DNA of 64,000 nt, from positions 62,001 to 126,000 of the forward strand of contig NZ_JAHZIJ010000009.1 of assembly GCF_019443105.1 (NCBI RefSeq). The letters are read 5' to 3'. The DNA is from Paenibacillus oenotherae. Lineage in GTDB: Bacteria; Bacillota; Bacilli; Paenibacillales; Paenibacillaceae. The position numbers were made by a program, and so were the translations under genes. Under the pieces are notes generated by a model. That model made no database searches. It had not been told where the DNA came from and worked only from the letters and a program-made list of their open reading frames with translations. Positions 1 through 7,883 of the stretch are shown piece by piece; within the stretch, counting starts at the first letter, position 1; each line of letters opens with the position of its first letter.

Positions 1-1632
1 CTTGGCGGGCGGGCCCAGGCTGTGAACGCCGGATACAAGGAGCAGATGTCACTGGTATCAGGCGATATTCAGGAGAATATTAAAGCCCAGCGGGTCATTA
101 AAGGCTTCAATCTGCAGCAAATCATGATCGACAAGTTCAACACCAGGCTGCAGGCTATGTTTGTGATCGATTACAAGAGGAATGTGATCAACTCCAATCT
201 TGAGCGCATACCGATGATCAGCCTTCTGCTGATCAACTTCACAATCATTGGATTCGGATCCTACCTGGCCTTGGAAGGCCATATTACTGTAGGTGCGCTG
301 GTCGCCTTCTTTACGATGTATACTTCTATGGGCAATTCGGTGTTCAACCTTACTTTCGCTATTCCGTCCTTTACCGATGCTAAGGTCAGCATGGAACGGA
401 TTCAACGGCTCCTGGACGAGCAGAACGAAGCGAATGGAGCCTCGCAGCTCGTCATTCCGGACGGCCAACAGCCCGACATCCGGGCGGCAGGACTGTCGTT
501 CCGTTACAACGACGGGCAGCAGGACGTGCTGAAAGCGGTAGACCTGTATATCCCGCCAGGGACAACAGCGGCTTTCGTAGGCTCCAGCGGCTCCGGCAAA
601 AGTACGATGATGCAGCTGATTCTGGGCTTCTATGAACCTGGCGAGGGCTATATCCGGATCAACGGCCGCAGCCTGCAGGAGCTGGACAAAGGTTCCCTGC
701 GCGAGGAGATCGGCATCGTATTCCAGGACAACTTTCTGTTCCGGGGAACGATCATGGACAATATTCGCATCAGCAAGCCGCTTGCCACAGAGGAAGAGGT
801 TGTACGGGCTGCGGCAAGGGCCGAAATTGATGATTTTATTAAAAGCTTGCCGGATGGTTATGATACCGAGGTTCTGGATGATGGCAGCAACTTCTCAGGC
901 GGCCAGCGCCAAAGAATTGCGATTGCCCGCGCTATTCTTCGCGATCCTCCGATTCTGCTGCTGGATGAAGCGACTTCCGCCTTGGATCCGATCTCGGAGG
1001 CTTCCATTAACGAAACCTTTCGCCACCTATCGCATAACCGCACAGTAGTAACGGTTACGCACCGGCTGTCCGCCATTACGGAAGCGGATGGGATTTTTGT
1101 GTTCGATCAGGGCGAGCTGGTCGAAAGCGGAACCCATAAGCAAATGCTCGAAGCAGGGGGATACTATAAGGAACTGTGGGATAAGCAGAACGGGCTATCG
1201 GTATCATTAAGCGGCGAGGAAGCGGAGATTGATGAGCATCGGCTGTCGAGACTTCCCTTCTTCCGCGATATGAACATCGAGGTGCTGAGCGAGATCAAAG
1301 GCCTGTTCAATACAGAGACATTCGGCACCGGAGATAGAGTCATTCATGAAGGAGAGGCAGGCAACAAATTTTATATTATTGCCCGCGGCAAGGTTGAGAT
1401 CTCGAAGCGCCCTGTCGGGAATGCGGAACGTACAAGGCTGGCGGTGCTTGCTGATGGAGATCACTTCGGGGAAATTGCGCTCCTGGAGAATGTTCCGCGA
1501 ACGGCTGATGTAACAGCATTGACGGAATGCACCTTTCTGACCTTGCAGCGCAGGGTGCTCCACTATGTCCTGTCCCAATATCCCGAGCTTGACTCCCGTG
1601 TCAGAGACAAGTTGAAGGAACGCTACAACTAG
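1..1632 (+). CDS. ABC exporter (TM + ATPase) with C-terminal cNMP-binding domain, 5' partial
   Basis: The reading frame is open from base 1, so the N-terminus lies outside the window. What remains is the end of an ABC exporter membrane domain (hydrophobic segments near residues 65-110, counting from the ATG at 22), then an ATPase domain with Walker A GSSGSGKST (about 187-195), signature FSGGQ (about 291), Walker B ILLLDEA (about 312) and the H-loop THRLS. After the ATPase comes an extra domain of about 120 residues with the phosphate-binding-cassette pattern FGEIALL...PRTADV, typical of cyclic-nucleotide-binding domains. The family normally exports lipids, drugs or peptides as a dimer in the cytoplasmic membrane. 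The added domain suggests ligand or conformational gating, which is an inference. The GNAT-like gene follows after 20 bp, probably in the same operon. Confidence 0.9.
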   Translation, partial: LGGRAQAVNAGYKEQMSLVSGDIQENIKAQRVIKGFNLQQIMIDKFNTRLQAMFVIDYKRNVINSNLERIPMISLLLINFTIIGFGSYLALEGHITVGALVAFFTMYTSMGNSVFNLTFAIPSFTDAKVSMERIQRLLDEQNEANGASQLVIPDGQQPDIRAAGLSFRYNDGQQDVLKAVDLYIPPGTTAAFVGSSGSGKSTMMQLILGFYEPGEGYIRINGRSLQELDKGSLREEIGIVFQDNFLFRGTIMDNIRISKPLATEEEVVRAAARAEIDDFIKSLPDGYDTEVLDDGSNFSGGQRQRIAIARAILRDPPILLLDEATSALDPISEASINETFRHLSHNRTVVTVTHRLSAITEADGIFVFDQGELVESGTHKQMLEAGGYYKELWDKQNGLSVSLSGEEAEIDEHRLSRLPFFRDMNIEVLSEIKGLFNTETFGTGDRVIHEGEAGNKFYIIARGKVEISKRPVGNAERTRLAVLADGDHFGEIALLENVPRTADVTALTECTFLTLQRRVLHYVLSQYPELDSRVRDKLKERYN

Positions 1633-1652
1633 AATCAGGAGGCTGACTTCCG

Positions 1653-2168
1653 ATGACTATCCATTACCGGCTCTGCCGAACGGACGAAGATTTTGTCCGA
1701 TTCACTTTATTTTTCATCCGGCACCGCAAAGATTTCAGCGCCGACTTTTCGTTGTCTGATACTTTAATGCATGCACTGGAAACGATTCCCTCCTCACATA
1801 TTCTGCTTATCGCAGGCAGCAGCGATGAAACGATAGGCTGGGGGATGTATCGTTACGTAACAGCGGACTATGAACCCCATCCGGAAGGCGAGATCGTGTT
1901 CGTAGATTCTGTAGTCATTGGGGAGAAATACCGCAGCAGCCGCCTGTTCGTCAGCGGTTTTCGCCAACTGGCCAATCACATTGCAGCAGAGAACCGCCAC
2001 GTGCGCACCTTTCAATTCTTCGCCCTTCAGGACAATCCTTATCTGACCCGGCTCTACTCCAAGTTCGCTGCTATAATTGGCCAAAGAGAAGGATATCACG
2101 GCGTAGAAAATATATTCTCAACTGAATTCCATAATTTACTAAAATATATTAATTATTCTGACAACTAA
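1653..2168 (+). CDS. GNAT-like acetyltransferase
   Basis: A 171-residue protein whose ATG follows a good AGGAGG site 20 bp after the exporter stop codon. The pattern of an EGEIVFVDSVVI strand, then a basic stretch and helix (GEKYRSSRLF) and an aromatic-rich C-terminal half fits the GCN5-related N-acetyltransferase fold, where the middle strand and the following loop bind acetyl-CoA. The classical Q/RxxGxG/A pyrophosphate loop is not clear, so it could be a degenerate GNAT or a non-catalytic relative. Its position between an exporter and a tiny peptide gene makes the peptide, or the exporter substrate, a possible target (inference). Confidence 0.5.
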   Translation: MTIHYRLCRTDEDFVRFTLFFIRHRKDFSADFSLSDTLMHALETIPSSHILLIAGSSDETIGWGMYRYVTADYEPHPEGEIVFVDSVVIGEKYRSSRLFVSGFRQLANHIAAENRHVRTFQFFALQDNPYLTRLYSKFAAIIGQREGYHGVENIFSTEFHNLLKYINYSDN

Positions 2169-2170
2169 GG

Positions 2171-2200
2171 TTGACCCCATATTATTCCATATGATATTCT
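2171..2200 (+). promoter_or_regulatory. Candidate sigma-A promoter of the 36-residue peptide gene
   Basis: TTGACC at 2171-2176 (5 of 6 to the -35 consensus) is followed after 18 bp by TATTCT at 2195-2200, or after 16 bp by GATATT. It lies just after the GNAT-like stop codon and about 45 bp before the small ORF start, so the peptide could be transcribed independently of the exporter. Confidence 0.45.
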
Positions 2201-2244
2201 AAAAGAAATCTATTCTTACAAACTTTTATTAAGGAGGCGACAAT

Positions 2245-2355
2245 ATGTTTCCACCAAAAGCAGGTTTCAATAACAAAGGAAAGAAGACCCCTCTTTCGTT
2301 CGCTGATTTGCTCAAGCTTAATGAGCAGCTGCGTGCAACAGCTGTAGCGAAATAG
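2245..2355 (+). CDS. 36-residue basic peptide, possible exported or modified peptide precursor
   Basis: ATG at 2245 is preceded by a perfect AAGGAGG (2231-2237) at 7 bp. The frame runs 36 codons to TAG and is followed 15 bp later by a strong terminator, so this is very likely a real gene. The peptide starts MFPPKAGFNNKGKK, ends with RATAVAK, and has an amphipathic middle (FADLLKLNEQL). It has no cysteine and no secretory signal peptide. It is not recognised. Its place after an ABC exporter and a GNAT-like gene, with an independent promoter, is what a signalling or antimicrobial peptide precursor would look like, but a small regulatory protein is equally possible. Confidence 0.6.
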   Translation: MFPPKAGFNNKGKKTPLSFADLLKLNEQLRATAVAK

Positions 2356-2370
2356 TACAAGGCATCATAA

Positions 2371-2413
2371 AGAACCTCCGAATCCACATTTCCAGTGGTT
2401 TCCGAGGTTCTTT
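2371..2413. terminator. Bidirectional intrinsic terminator
   Basis: AGAACCTC (2371-2378) pairs with GAGGTTCT (2404-2411), with an inner CCAC/GTGG stem, and is followed by a T run on the + strand. It lies between the peptide gene and the convergent 1212-residue transporter gene and can serve both. Confidence 0.8.
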
Positions 2414-2472
2414 TGCTTATGTTGGCGGCTTAATCCGCTTGCGGCTGCCAGTGCCGCCGGTGGTTTCTACTG

Positions 2473-5400
2473 CTATGCCGCATCCTTTAGCCGGTCGGCG
2501 AGAACACGCATCATGCTTCTCATAACATCAATATTGCGGAAGCAGAAAGCAAATACTTGATCCTTATGCAGCTTCAGCAGAACAGTCGGGCTCGCTGCGG
2601 TACAATCCGCAGAACGGGGACCGCTGTCAATAATCGCCATCTCTCCGAAGAAATCTCCTTCGTGAAGCATCGCCAGCTCGTCATTGCCCCGATGCACCCG
2701 AACGACCCCTTCAATGATGCCGTACATCGCGTCCCCGATATCTCCCGTACTGCAAATCACCCCGCCCTGCTCATAGCTGACCTCCTCCACGTTCTGGGCA
2801 AGCCAGACGAAATCTGCCGGGGCCAAATGTGCGAACAAATCGATCTTTTGCAGGACCAGTACCCGGCGGAGAAGCGCTTCATCAGCGGTCTGCTCCACGA
2901 CATCAGCCCATTCTCCAACAGGATCGGATCCCTTGCCATCCACGCCGTCCATTCCTTCCGTGCCGTCCGCCTGGGACTCCCCGGCCCCTATGCCGGATTG
3001 GACTTTGCGCCCGCCCTGATCCTGAGTGCCATCACCAGCGCTCACTGATGCAGCACGCAGCCTGCGGGACAACAGCTTCATCATTTCAAGCATGATGCTG
3101 GATTGATCGAACATCATATCGTAGAAGTCGGAGGCATCCAGTCTCCACAGCTTCACATTCTCTTCCGCCAGGATTGTTGCCGTCCTTGGGCCCCGGGTAA
3201 GGATCGCCATCTCCCCGAAGAAGCTGCCCCGGTTCAGCCCGCTTATATGCTGTCCGTTCCGGTAGACGCCAGCACGGCCTCTGTCCACAATCATCAGCGA
3301 GTCTCCCGGCTCCCCTTCTTGGATAATGATGCCGCCCTCGGCGACGCTCATCCTCTGCAGCCGGCCTGCGATTACGAATAAATCCCTGCTCGACAAGCCT
3401 TGAAAAATAGACACCTTCCTCAACAGCCGCACACGTTCCGCCATATCGGAAAGCCGCCCATATTCCTCAGCCGCCGAGCCTTTCAATGCCGATTCTTGCC
3501 CTTGAAGGCTATAGAAGCGCACTGTATCGCGGAACCAGGCATCTCCATGGGATGCGAGCCAGCTCATGTTATACTTCAGCCTTGCTGCATCGACATGGGT
3601 CTTGGCGATTGTACCGGATGACGACATCCATTGCGTGATCTGGAGTCTAAGCTTGCCGCGCAGCGTCTGATCAATCACTTCCTCAGCGTTAGCCTGCCTT
3701 CTCGCGTCACCCTCCGACCAATTCGCAAATACGGCCTGCATCGTTGGACCATCATAGAGGAATGACAGAAGCTGAAAAATACGGCGGCAAATTCCGGTCC
3801 GAACCTCACCGAGCATGCCTTCAATCTCAGCATTCCGCTCCTCGCCGCAAATACCCGCCCCATGCTCGGTGTACTGTCCGTACAGGTCAATCTCACCCGC
3901 AATAAGGCGCTCCACCTCTTTGCTGTCGGCTTGCAAAGCTCCATTATGCATACGAAGCAGAGATTGCACAATCCGATCGCGCATCTCGTCAGCTGCCGGT
4001 TCATAGCTTGCAAACAGAATGTCAAAGGCCTGCTGTGTCCCCATCCGTTCAAAAATAGCAGGGATATGCAGGCACACCTCGTCCTTCTCCCAATAGGACT
4101 TGAGCTGGTTCTCCATCTCCCCCTCGTCATAGGCGGCAAGCGCATCGATGGCATAGCGCCTGGTATGGCTATGCTTGAGATTGGCAACGAGAGACGGAAT
4201 CAACGCAGGCACACGAAGAATGGCTGCCGATTCCAATGCGCGATTCCTCACCCGGGAGCTCTTATCGCTCAATAGAGGGAGCAATGGCTTATAGAAACTC
4301 TTGATGCCGATCTCTCCGAACAGCCTCGCCATGGCAGTCCGTTCTTTCTCCTGATCACTGTCGATCAGTTCTTTAAGTCTTCCAACCGCTCTGAACATGC
4401 CCTCAATACCGTAATATTTGATTAATCCAGCGATTGCTGCAGCTTGAATCGTCACGGACTCGTCTTCCAGGCAGTCCGTTATTTCGTCCAGACAGGCATC
4501 CTCGGCATATGCAGCCAGCGCCAGAATAGCCTGTGCTCTTACTTCACCGCTGGCTGCAGCGACGCAGGCTTGAAGATGCGTCTGCATCCCGGCTGGCAGT
4601 GTGTCCCTCACATATGCCAGCGCCTCAATGCGAACCTCAGGCACAGGATGATGCAGCAGCGCCTTGAGATGCGGAGCCAGATCAAATGATTCCATCCCCC
4701 GCAGTATACGGATGGCGTACAGCGTCTGCTGCTTGTCGGCGCTGGATAGCGCATCAATCAATAGCTGCCGGCTGGAGGGGTCCATGAAATTAAGCTCTGC
4801 TCTTTGAAGCTCGCCTTCTCCCGTCTGCAGACTGGACATCAGCGCTTGCAAATACGCCTTCTTCACCTTGAAGCCATAAAAGATGCCAACAGCAAGCAGC
4901 AGCAGCACGATCCAGCTTAGTTGTTCCGGCGCCAGCAGTTGTGACACGACGAGCAGGCACACAGCGGCAAGCCCTTTGGCGCCGTTGCGCACTACACCAT
5001 CCAGAAAGCTCTTGGCCTTCCCGCGCCATTCCGGCGGAACAGGAAACATGACCAGCTGATTCACGGAGGAATAGAGCGTATCCCCGACAGCCTTGTCACT
5101 GCCCTTCACGACAACAGCCATAGCCAGAACAGGCAGCAGCAAGATGCCGAGACTTCCCGCCGCCAGCACAACCGGGAATACGAGCAGCGAGATCATGACA
5201 CCGAACCGCGTTAAGACACGGCCCGCAATGAACAGCTGAATGAACAGGGCAACAAGCCCGGAGAAGCCATAGAAGCTTCCCATGAAGCCTGCCAAGGCCT
5301 CATTCTGCAGCGACTGCCTCAATATCACCTTGAACTGGTAATCGATCAACGTAAGCGACATCACTATTGCGACGGATAGTACCGCAATAGCCTTCAAATA

Positions 5401-6111
5401 AGGAACGTTGGCGAAGAGGCCTGACTGCACCCGCTCTGCTCCCTTGGGAGAGTCGGGCTTGCGCTGGGCAGGTCTTGCCTCCGGTGAAGATGCGGCAGCC
5501 TTGCCCCTCAGAAGGAGCACGGCAACCAGACCTAACAGATGAAGCGCCACGTAGAAGTAGATCAGATTGGCCGTGCCGACAACCGGAGCCAGCGCTTTCA
5601 ACCCGAACCCGCTCAATATTCCGCCTGTTATGCCGCCGCTCCCAACGATGCCGATCATTCTCTTCGCCTTTCTCTGATCCATGACAGCTGTCGCAAACTG
5701 CCAGAAGCAGACGATCATCAGAAAGTTAATGACATCATAGCCGATATAAATGACGGGAAATACCCAGCGCAGCTCCAGTCCGACGCCGACTCTGGAGATA
5801 AGCACCAACACCGCTGCAAGCGGGATTAAGCCTGTAATGAGCGATTCTATGCGCAGCCTGTGAGAGAAGCGCTGAAACACAAGTCCAGCTGCTATCATGA
5901 TCAACGCTTGCGGCAAGTACATATAAGACAGCGCCGAATTATCAAACCGGCTTAAGAACAGTGTATCCGCCGTCGTTCTGCCAATGGTAGAAGCGGATAC
6001 AACACTGAAAAGATAGCCAAACAGGATGAATACCTTGCGGTACTCATCCCGATCCTGCAATAATTTTGCCCCTATATTCTTCGAAATAATGCCCGATATC
6101 CAGCTGCCCAT
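2473..6111 (-). CDS. Npt/ATP:ADP-antiporter-like transporter with HEAT repeats and two cNMP-binding domains
   Basis: A 1212-residue protein. Residues about 25-430 form 10-12 hydrophobic segments of the MFS-related nucleotide transporter (ADP/ATP antiporter) type, with a SASTIGRTTADTLFLSRF stretch near the first segment. Residues about 440-720 consist of short helical pairs with repeated ALxxAxxL spacing, as in HEAT repeats. Two cyclic-nucleotide-binding-like domains follow, at about 895-1010 and 1085-1205, each with a FFGEMAI...PR(T/S)A cassette. A charged, Gly-rich linker joins them. The start has GGGGGA upstream. Nucleotide transport is known for parasite members of the family; in free-living bacteria these multidomain versions are uncharacterised. 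The gene is convergent with a cNMP-domain exporter, so two unrelated transporters here carry the same sensor fold. Confidence 0.75.
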   Translation of the reverse strand: MGSWISGIISKNIGAKLLQDRDEYRKVFILFGYLFSVVSASTIGRTTADTLFLSRFDNSALSYMYLPQALIMIAAGLVFQRFSHRLRIESLITGLIPLAAVLVLISRVGVGLELRWVFPVIYIGYDVINFLMIVCFWQFATAVMDQRKAKRMIGIVGSGGITGGILSGFGLKALAPVVGTANLIYFYVALHLLGLVAVLLLRGKAAASSPEARPAQRKPDSPKGAERVQSGLFANVPYLKAIAVLSVAIVMSLTLIDYQFKVILRQSLQNEALAGFMGSFYGFSGLVALFIQLFIAGRVLTRFGVMISLLVFPVVLAAGSLGILLLPVLAMAVVVKGSDKAVGDTLYSSVNQLVMFPVPPEWRGKAKSFLDGVVRNGAKGLAAVCLLVVSQLLAPEQLSWIVLLLLAVGIFYGFKVKKAYLQALMSSLQTGEGELQRAELNFMDPSSRQLLIDALSSADKQQTLYAIRILRGMESFDLAPHLKALLHHPVPEVRIEALAYVRDTLPAGMQTHLQACVAAASGEVRAQAILALAAYAEDACLDEITDCLEDESVTIQAAAIAGLIKYYGIEGMFRAVGRLKELIDSDQEKERTAMARLFGEIGIKSFYKPLLPLLSDKSSRVRNRALESAAILRVPALIPSLVANLKHSHTRRYAIDALAAYDEGEMENQLKSYWEKDEVCLHIPAIFERMGTQQAFDILFASYEPAADEMRDRIVQSLLRMHNGALQADSKEVERLIAGEIDLYGQYTEHGAGICGEERNAEIEGMLGEVRTGICRRIFQLLSFLYDGPTMQAVFANWSEGDARRQANAEEVIDQTLRGKLRLQITQWMSSSGTIAKTHVDAARLKYNMSWLASHGDAWFRDTVRFYSLQGQESALKGSAAEEYGRLSDMAERVRLLRKVSIFQGLSSRDLFVIAGRLQRMSVAEGGIIIQEGEPGDSLMIVDRGRAGVYRNGQHISGLNRGSFFGEMAILTRGPRTATILAEENVKLWRLDASDFYDMMFDQSSIMLEMMKLLSRRLRAASVSAGDGTQDQGGRKVQSGIGAGESQADGTEGMDGVDGKGSDPVGEWADVVEQTADEALLRRVLVLQKIDLFAHLAPADFVWLAQNVEEVSYEQGGVICSTGDIGDAMYGIIEGVVRVHRGNDELAMLHEGDFFGEMAIIDSGPRSADCTAASPTVLLKLHKDQVFAFCFRNIDVMRSMMRVLADRLKDAA

Positions 6112-6288
6112 GCAGCAGTTCCCCCATTCGCTGTTAACGCCTCAAGCCACTGGAATAACATAACAATATTCTCATAGACAAGCAAGGGAAATTAGATGGC
6201 TGGGCCGCTATTAAATGTAATAAAATTACAATTAATCATTCGTTCAACATGAAGCAACAGCATCCTGATGGCAAAACCTCACGAACAG

Positions 6289-6319
6289 CAAAAAGGAACC
6301 CCCGCAAAGAGAGTTCCTT
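6289..6319 (-). terminator. Intrinsic terminator of the YceI-like gene
   Basis: AAGGAAC (6293-6299) pairs with GTTCCTT (6313-6319). Read on the minus strand, the hairpin is followed by a U run, 7 bp past the YceI-like stop codon. Confidence 0.7.
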
Positions 6320-6325
6320 CTACCA

Positions 6326-6991
6326 TTAGCTGCCCAGTACGAGCTGCAAATTGACAATAATATTGTCTTCTATTGTAGCTACTGCCGAGCTTGGATTCTT
6401 AATGCCGAAATCCGCGAAGGTCACGACAGTTGTACCTTTGAGCTTCATTTGACCCTTCTCGTACAAGGCTTCACAGTCGAAGACGACTGCTTTCTCGATA
6501 CCCTTTACTTTCAACGTTCCCGCCATTTGGATATTGACAGGCTTGCCTTCCAATACTTCCTTAGGCCATTGCTTGACCTCGCTCAACTTGAATTCCGCTG
6601 TAGGGAATTGGGTCGCATCCAGCAAATCAGCTTTTTCCACATGCTCATCCCGCTTGGCAATTCCGGAATCCAGCCCCTTGATATCCACGACCGCAGTCGC
6701 GTACATCTTCGCCGGATCTCCTGTATTGATCTCCCAGTTTCCTCTTACCCCCTTGAAAGCCATATTAACCGGCTCATTGGAGGTTGTGATGCTTAGGTAT
6801 ACCTTGGATTGACTGTCGATGTTCCAGGTCTTATCCAGCTGTTCATTCGGAATCTGGTCGCCGACTTGAAGCGTTGTACTATCGAACACATCCTCAATTT
6901 CAACATGGTTGCCCGTGTAATAATCAATCAATACATACCCCCCAGCCAGAAGAACCGCACACACGACAGATAAAATAAGCCACTTCTTCAT
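6326..6991 (-). CDS. YceI-like family lipid-binding protein, membrane-anchored
   Basis: The start is placed at the ATG at 6991 because AAAAGGAG stands just upstream; the open frame extends 32 codons further but has no such site. The 221-residue product begins MKKWLILSVVCAVLLAGGYVLI, an uncleaved anchor or signal peptide. It then has a YceI-like beta-barrel pattern: WNIDSQSKVYLSI, VKGVRGNWEINTGD-like and GLDSGIAKRDEHVEKADLL, ending in the TVVTFADFGIKNP region. YceI proteins are extracytoplasmic and bind isoprenoid or fatty-acid-like ligands. The gene is divergent from a two-component system, so it is a candidate target of that regulator. Confidence 0.85.
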   Translation of the reverse strand: MKKWLILSVVCAVLLAGGYVLIDYYTGNHVEIEDVFDSTTLQVGDQIPNEQLDKTWNIDSQSKVYLSITTSNEPVNMAFKGVRGNWEINTGDPAKMYATAVVDIKGLDSGIAKRDEHVEKADLLDATQFPTAEFKLSEVKQWPKEVLEGKPVNIQMAGTLKVKGIEKAVVFDCEALYEKGQMKLKGTTVVTFADFGIKNPSSAVATIEDNIIVNLQLVLGS

Positions 6992-7086
6992 TATACAACT
7001 CCTTTTCCCATTCATTAATCTTGCCCATACTCCACCCAGCGAAGGGTTTCCTGTTCTCATTGTATAGAATACAACGTCAGCTAACA

Positions 7087-7126
7087 TTACAACAACCTTA
7101 AAGGAAAATTAGAATTTCATTAGAAT
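7087..7126 (+). promoter_or_regulatory. Response-regulator promoter with ATTAGAAT direct repeats
   Basis: TTACAA (7087-7092), 17 bp, TAGAAT (7110-7115) form a plausible sigma-A promoter for the regulator gene at 7189. ATTAGAAT occurs twice, at 7108-7115 and 7119-7126, an 11-bp period typical of OmpR/PhoB-family binding sites. The region separates the YceI-like gene from the regulator. Confidence 0.5.
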
Positions 7127-7188
7127 AGGAGGTCAGTATTCAATACAGCCATATATTGTTATATGATGGTTATGATGGGGGCGATATC

Positions 7189-7869
7189 ATGAAAAATGTC
7201 TTAATCATAGAAGATGAGAAGCCGCTGGCAAGGTTTCTGGAGCTTGAATTAGCCCATGAGGGCTATAAGGTGGAAACTTGCCATGAAGGCCTTGAGGGGC
7301 TGCACAAAGCGCTGCTCTTCGACTATGATTTCATCCTGCTGGATCTCATGCTTCCGAAAATGAGCGGACTAGAGGTTTGCCGAAAGGTACGCGCAGCAAA
7401 AACGACACCTATCATTATGATCACAGCGAGAAATGCCGTGATCGATCGTGTCGTTGGCCTGGACCTCGGTGCAGATGATTATTTAACCAAGCCTTTTGCC
7501 ATTGAAGAATTGCTGGCCCGTATCCGTTCACTCAATCGGAGAATGGCGCCCGCCGCGCAGCCGGCTTCGCCGAGATACACGGTCGGAGATTTGACGCTGG
7601 AGCCCGATTCTCATCGTGTTCAGCGCGCCAATCAGACAATCTCGTTGTCGCACAGGGAATACGAGCTGCTCAAATATTTAATGGAGCATCAGAATACCGC
7701 TATTCCACGCAACCAGCTGCTGAATGAGGTCTGGGGATATGATTTCGACGGGGGGACGAACGTAGTAGATGTCTATATCCGGTATTTGCGGGCCAAGCTC
7801 GATGATCCGCATGCCATCAAGCTGATCCATACGATTCGCGGGTTTGGCTACGTCATAAGAAATCCATAG
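7189..7869 (+). CDS. OmpR/PhoB-family response regulator
   Basis: The ATG at 7189 (MKNVLIIEDE) is preferred to the upstream TTG at 7156 because receiver domains start directly with this strand. The 226-residue protein has an acidic pocket at E8-D9-E10, phospho-acceptor D52 (LLDLMLP), T/S and K positions in MITAR and LTKPF, and a C-terminal winged helix (SHREYELLKYLMEH, VVDVYIRYLRAKLD, IRGFGY). It is a DNA-binding transcription factor activated by phosphorylation from the kinase that starts 14 bp downstream. It may bind the repeats upstream of itself and control the YceI-like gene as well. Confidence 0.93.
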   Translation: MKNVLIIEDEKPLARFLELELAHEGYKVETCHEGLEGLHKALLFDYDFILLDLMLPKMSGLEVCRKVRAAKTTPIIMITARNAVIDRVVGLDLGADDYLTKPFAIEELLARIRSLNRRMAPAAQPASPRYTVGDLTLEPDSHRVQRANQTISLSHREYELLKYLMEHQNTAIPRNQLLNEVWGYDFDGGTNVVDVYIRYLRAKLDDPHAIKLIHTIRGFGYVIRNP

Positions 7870-7883
7870 AAGGAGGGAATATA

